Shown here in pieces: positions 32,589-34,098 of a stretch of 34,098 bases of DNA; positions within the stretch are counted from its first letter, which is position 1; the number at the start of each line of letters is the position of its first letter. The stretch is taken from contig JAURQB010000162.1 in the NCBI GenBank assembly GCA_030836365.1, forward strand, positions 1-34,098, given 5' to 3'. The position numbers and the translations under genes were made by a program. The notes beneath the pieces are model-generated. The model searched no databases. It was not told the DNA's origin and worked only from the letters and a program-made list of their open reading frames with translations. This DNA comes from Bdellovibrionota bacterium. Lineage in GTDB: Bacteria > Bdellovibrionota > Bacteriovoracia > Bacteriovoracales > Bacteriovoracaceae.

Positions 32589-32670
32589 GATTTATTGTAA
32601 CATGATATTTTCCCTTTTAACTATAGGCAGTTATAATAATGATCGACACTTTTTACCTAAGGATAATTAT

Positions 32671-33507
32671 ATGTTCGGTGATTCAAGAAATATTGAAGTT
32701 GATCAAGGATTTTTTTTAAATAGTGAGATTTACGAAAATGGTAAATCGGAATGGATTATTGTCACTCATGGCATCGGAGAACATCTTGGTAGGCATCAGT
32801 ATTTAGTTAACTTGCTTCGAGAAAAATATAATGTTTGCTTCTATGATCTTAGAGGTCATGGAAAAAGCGATGGAAAACCTGGTTATATTGATTCATTTGA
32901 CTTGTATATTAGTGACCTTGGGCAAATTGTCGATTTTTTAAAGCAAGAGTACAGAGCAGAGAGAGTTTCTCTTTTTGGCCACTCAATGGGAGGGTTGATT
33001 ACAGCAGCATTTACTCAACAAAAAGGAGATATTTATGAACCAGAAAAAGTTTTCATCAATGCTCCTCCAGTTAAGGTTCCAGGCCCTTTAGGAAAAATTG
33101 TTGATTGTATACCGTTTAGTGGGATTAAAAAGTTGGACAGCATATCAGGTGGTTTATATTTAAAAGGACTCGTTGATTTAGGTTTTCTGTCCCATGATAA
33201 GACTGTTGGAGAGGACTATGTCGCTGATCCCCTAAATAGATTATCCCTAAACACAAAATTGTTAATTGGAATGATTAGGTGTTCTCGAGAAACTTTTTCA
33301 AAACCAATTTCCCCAAAGACAAAAATGTACTGTTGTGTTGGGTCTGCTGACGCTGTCGTTGATCCTCAAGCTGTAATTAACTACTTTTCAAGCACTGAAA
33401 AAAATGTAAGGTTGAAAGTGATTGATGGTGCTTATCATGAAATTCACAACGAGATTGATAAATATCAAAAACCTTATTTTGAATATATTCAAGAATCACT
33501 TAATTAA
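32671..33507 (+). CDS. Alpha/beta hydrolase, monoacylglycerol-lipase/lysophospholipase-like
   Basis: A 278-residue serine hydrolase. The ATG at 32671 has TAAGGAT upstream and gives the family-like start; the frame is open back to 32587, but the additional 28 residues look non-coding. Motifs in order are T-H-G-I-G-E-H (oxyanion region, the Serine_aminopeptidase or Hydrolase_4 pattern), Y-D-L-R-G-H-G-K-S-D-G, the nucleophile elbow G-H-S-M-G-G with S105, D227 in G-S-A-D-A-V-V-D-P, and H256 in G-A-Y-H-E-I-H-N-E. This is the monoglyceride lipase/lysophospholipase L2-like group (PldB/YtpA). No signal peptide is seen, so it is cytoplasmic. Substrate is not certain. It overlaps the opposite-strand M48 protease gene by four bases at the 3' end. 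Confidence 0.85.
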   Translation: MFGDSRNIEVDQGFFLNSEIYENGKSEWIIVTHGIGEHLGRHQYLVNLLREKYNVCFYDLRGHGKSDGKPGYIDSFDLYISDLGQIVDFLKQEYRAERVSLFGHSMGGLITAAFTQQKGDIYEPEKVFINAPPVKVPGPLGKIVDCIPFSGIKKLDSISGGLYLKGLVDLGFLSHDKTVGEDYVADPLNRLSLNTKLLIGMIRCSRETFSKPISPKTKMYCCVGSADAVVDPQAVINYFSSTEKNVRLKVIDGAYHEIHNEIDKYQKPYFEYIQESLN

Positions 33508-34098
33508 ATTTTTTGATTTGAAATATTCTTTTCAATATTTTTAATTCTTATTACTGCTGGAGGATGAGAGTCGTAGAAGTTGCTAAAAACCTCATCCGGC
33601 GCTAAAGCACCATAATTAAATTTATACAGTTTGATTAATGCGGATTTTAGGTCCTCTCCTGATGTAAGCTTGCAGGCAAAGTCGTCTGCCTCAAATTCAT
33701 TTTTTCGAGAAAAAATATTGCTCAAGGGAGAGAGTAAAAAGCTATAAATGGGGGCAATCATCGTAAATAAAATGATCGCAGCCGCCGGAACTTTTGTGTT
33801 TAGCCCATGCCCCACTAGAAATTCGCTACTGGAAATCGCAATTGACAATAAATAAAATACGACAAGCATTGTAAAAACAGAGATGATCATTGATTTAATA
33901 ATATGCTTCTTTTTAAAATGACCTAGTTCATGAGCAAGAATGGCGAGAATTTCTTTATTATCCATTTGCTCAAGCAGGGTATCAAAAAAGACAATTCTCT
34001 TACTTTTTCCAAATCCAGTGAAATAGGCGTTTCCGTGCGAGCTTCTTTTTGATGCATCCATTGTAAAGATTTCTTTTGCATTAAAATTGATTTTCTTA
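33504..34098 (-). CDS. Ste24/CAAX-type M48 metalloprotease (5' end beyond the window)
   Basis: The frame reads without a stop to the right edge of the window, so the gene is truncated at its start; the Met at 34061 is internal, because upstream codons continue in the style of M48A proteins (I-N-F-N-A-K-E-I-F-T-M-D-A-S-K-R-S). The visible 198 residues include N-A-Y-F-T-G-F-G-K-S-K-R-I-V-F-F-D-T-L-L, the hallmark of Ste24-like enzymes, the zinc site L-A-H-E-L-G-H-F (bases about 33918-33932), two membrane helices after it, and R-K-N-E-F-E-A-D-D-F-A, which supplies the third zinc ligand Glu and the conserved Asp. This membrane protease family processes prenylated proteins in eukaryotes and takes part in membrane protein quality control in bacteria. 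The stop overlaps the hydrolase stop by a few bases. Confidence 0.88.
   Translation of the reverse strand, partial: KKINFNAKEIFTMDASKRSSHGNAYFTGFGKSKRIVFFDTLLEQMDNKEILAILAHELGHFKKKHIIKSMIISVFTMLVVFYLLSIAISSSEFLVGHGLNTKVPAAAIILFTMIAPIYSFLLSPLSNIFSRKNEFEADDFACKLTSGEDLKSALIKLYKFNYGALAPDEVFSNFYDSHPPAVIRIKNIEKNISNQKI

Noticed and set aside
32587..32670. In-frame upstream extension of the hydrolase gene
   Set aside because: The 28 extra residues resemble no family N-terminus; TAAGGAT precedes ATG 32671, and the stretch overlaps the start region of the opposite-strand gene.

Overview
The window is AT-rich, gene-dense, apparently chromosomal DNA from a Gram-negative bacterium. Outer-membrane beta-barrels, many lipoproteins, a TonB-like protein, a 4-gene clpP-clpX-lon/tRNA stretch, a Lys/Ala-rich histone H1-like tail and a two-part winged-helix regulator together suggest a low-GC member of the Bdellovibrionota (Bacteriovorax/Halobacteriovorax-like predatory bacteria). 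That placement is an inference from gene style; no rRNA or other decisive marker is present. I see no insertion sequence, prophage, integrase or CRISPR array.

Layout. 1-4571 (+): the 3' end of a histone-H1-like gene with a tandem-hairpin terminator, miaB (tRNA methylthiolation), then a tight three-gene run of a small beta-barrel, a zinc aminopeptidase-like lipoprotein and a GshB-like ATP-grasp ligase. 4632-7959: a Cys-rich lipoprotein (-), a very small sigma-region-4-like protein overlapped by a 61-residue zinc-type anti-sigma-like protein (+), a TonB-like protein (-) and a two-TM protein with a remnant histidine-kinase ATPase domain (+). 7956-12411 (-): a ChaN/Tiki-like protein with a long extension and a 924-residue protein that looks like a degenerate N6-adenine DNA methylase. 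12581-18562 (+): rsmD, a class I/II aminotransferase, a lipoprotein coupled to a FadL/PorV-like barrel, and a PIN-PhoH ATPase coupled to a PilZ protein. 18593-20878: a small unknown protein (-), a regulator plus secreted protein pair (+), and a DedA membrane protein (-). 20947-26605: a 2-Cys peroxiredoxin (-) divergent from clpP-clpX-lon (+), then tRNA-Val(UAC). 26629-34098: a tail-fibre-like repeat lipoprotein (-), an MMPL/RND exporter (+), a lytic transglycosylase (+), a Zn-ribbon protein (-), a monoacylglycerol-lipase-like hydrolase (+) and a truncated Ste24-type M48 protease (-).

Most of the window is housekeeping: protein quality control (ClpXP, Lon, Prx), tRNA/rRNA modification (MiaB, RsmD) and envelope functions. 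The least ordinary parts are the minimal sigma-4/anti-sigma pair with its TonB-like and kinase-like neighbours (5.5-8.0 kb), the methylase relic beside the ChaN-like protein (8-12.4 kb), the decapeptide-repeat lipoprotein (26.6-28.6 kb) and a perfect 31-bp tandem duplication at the junction of two convergent genes (32.15-32.21 kb). Several convergent genes overlap at their 3' ends, so the genome is compact.
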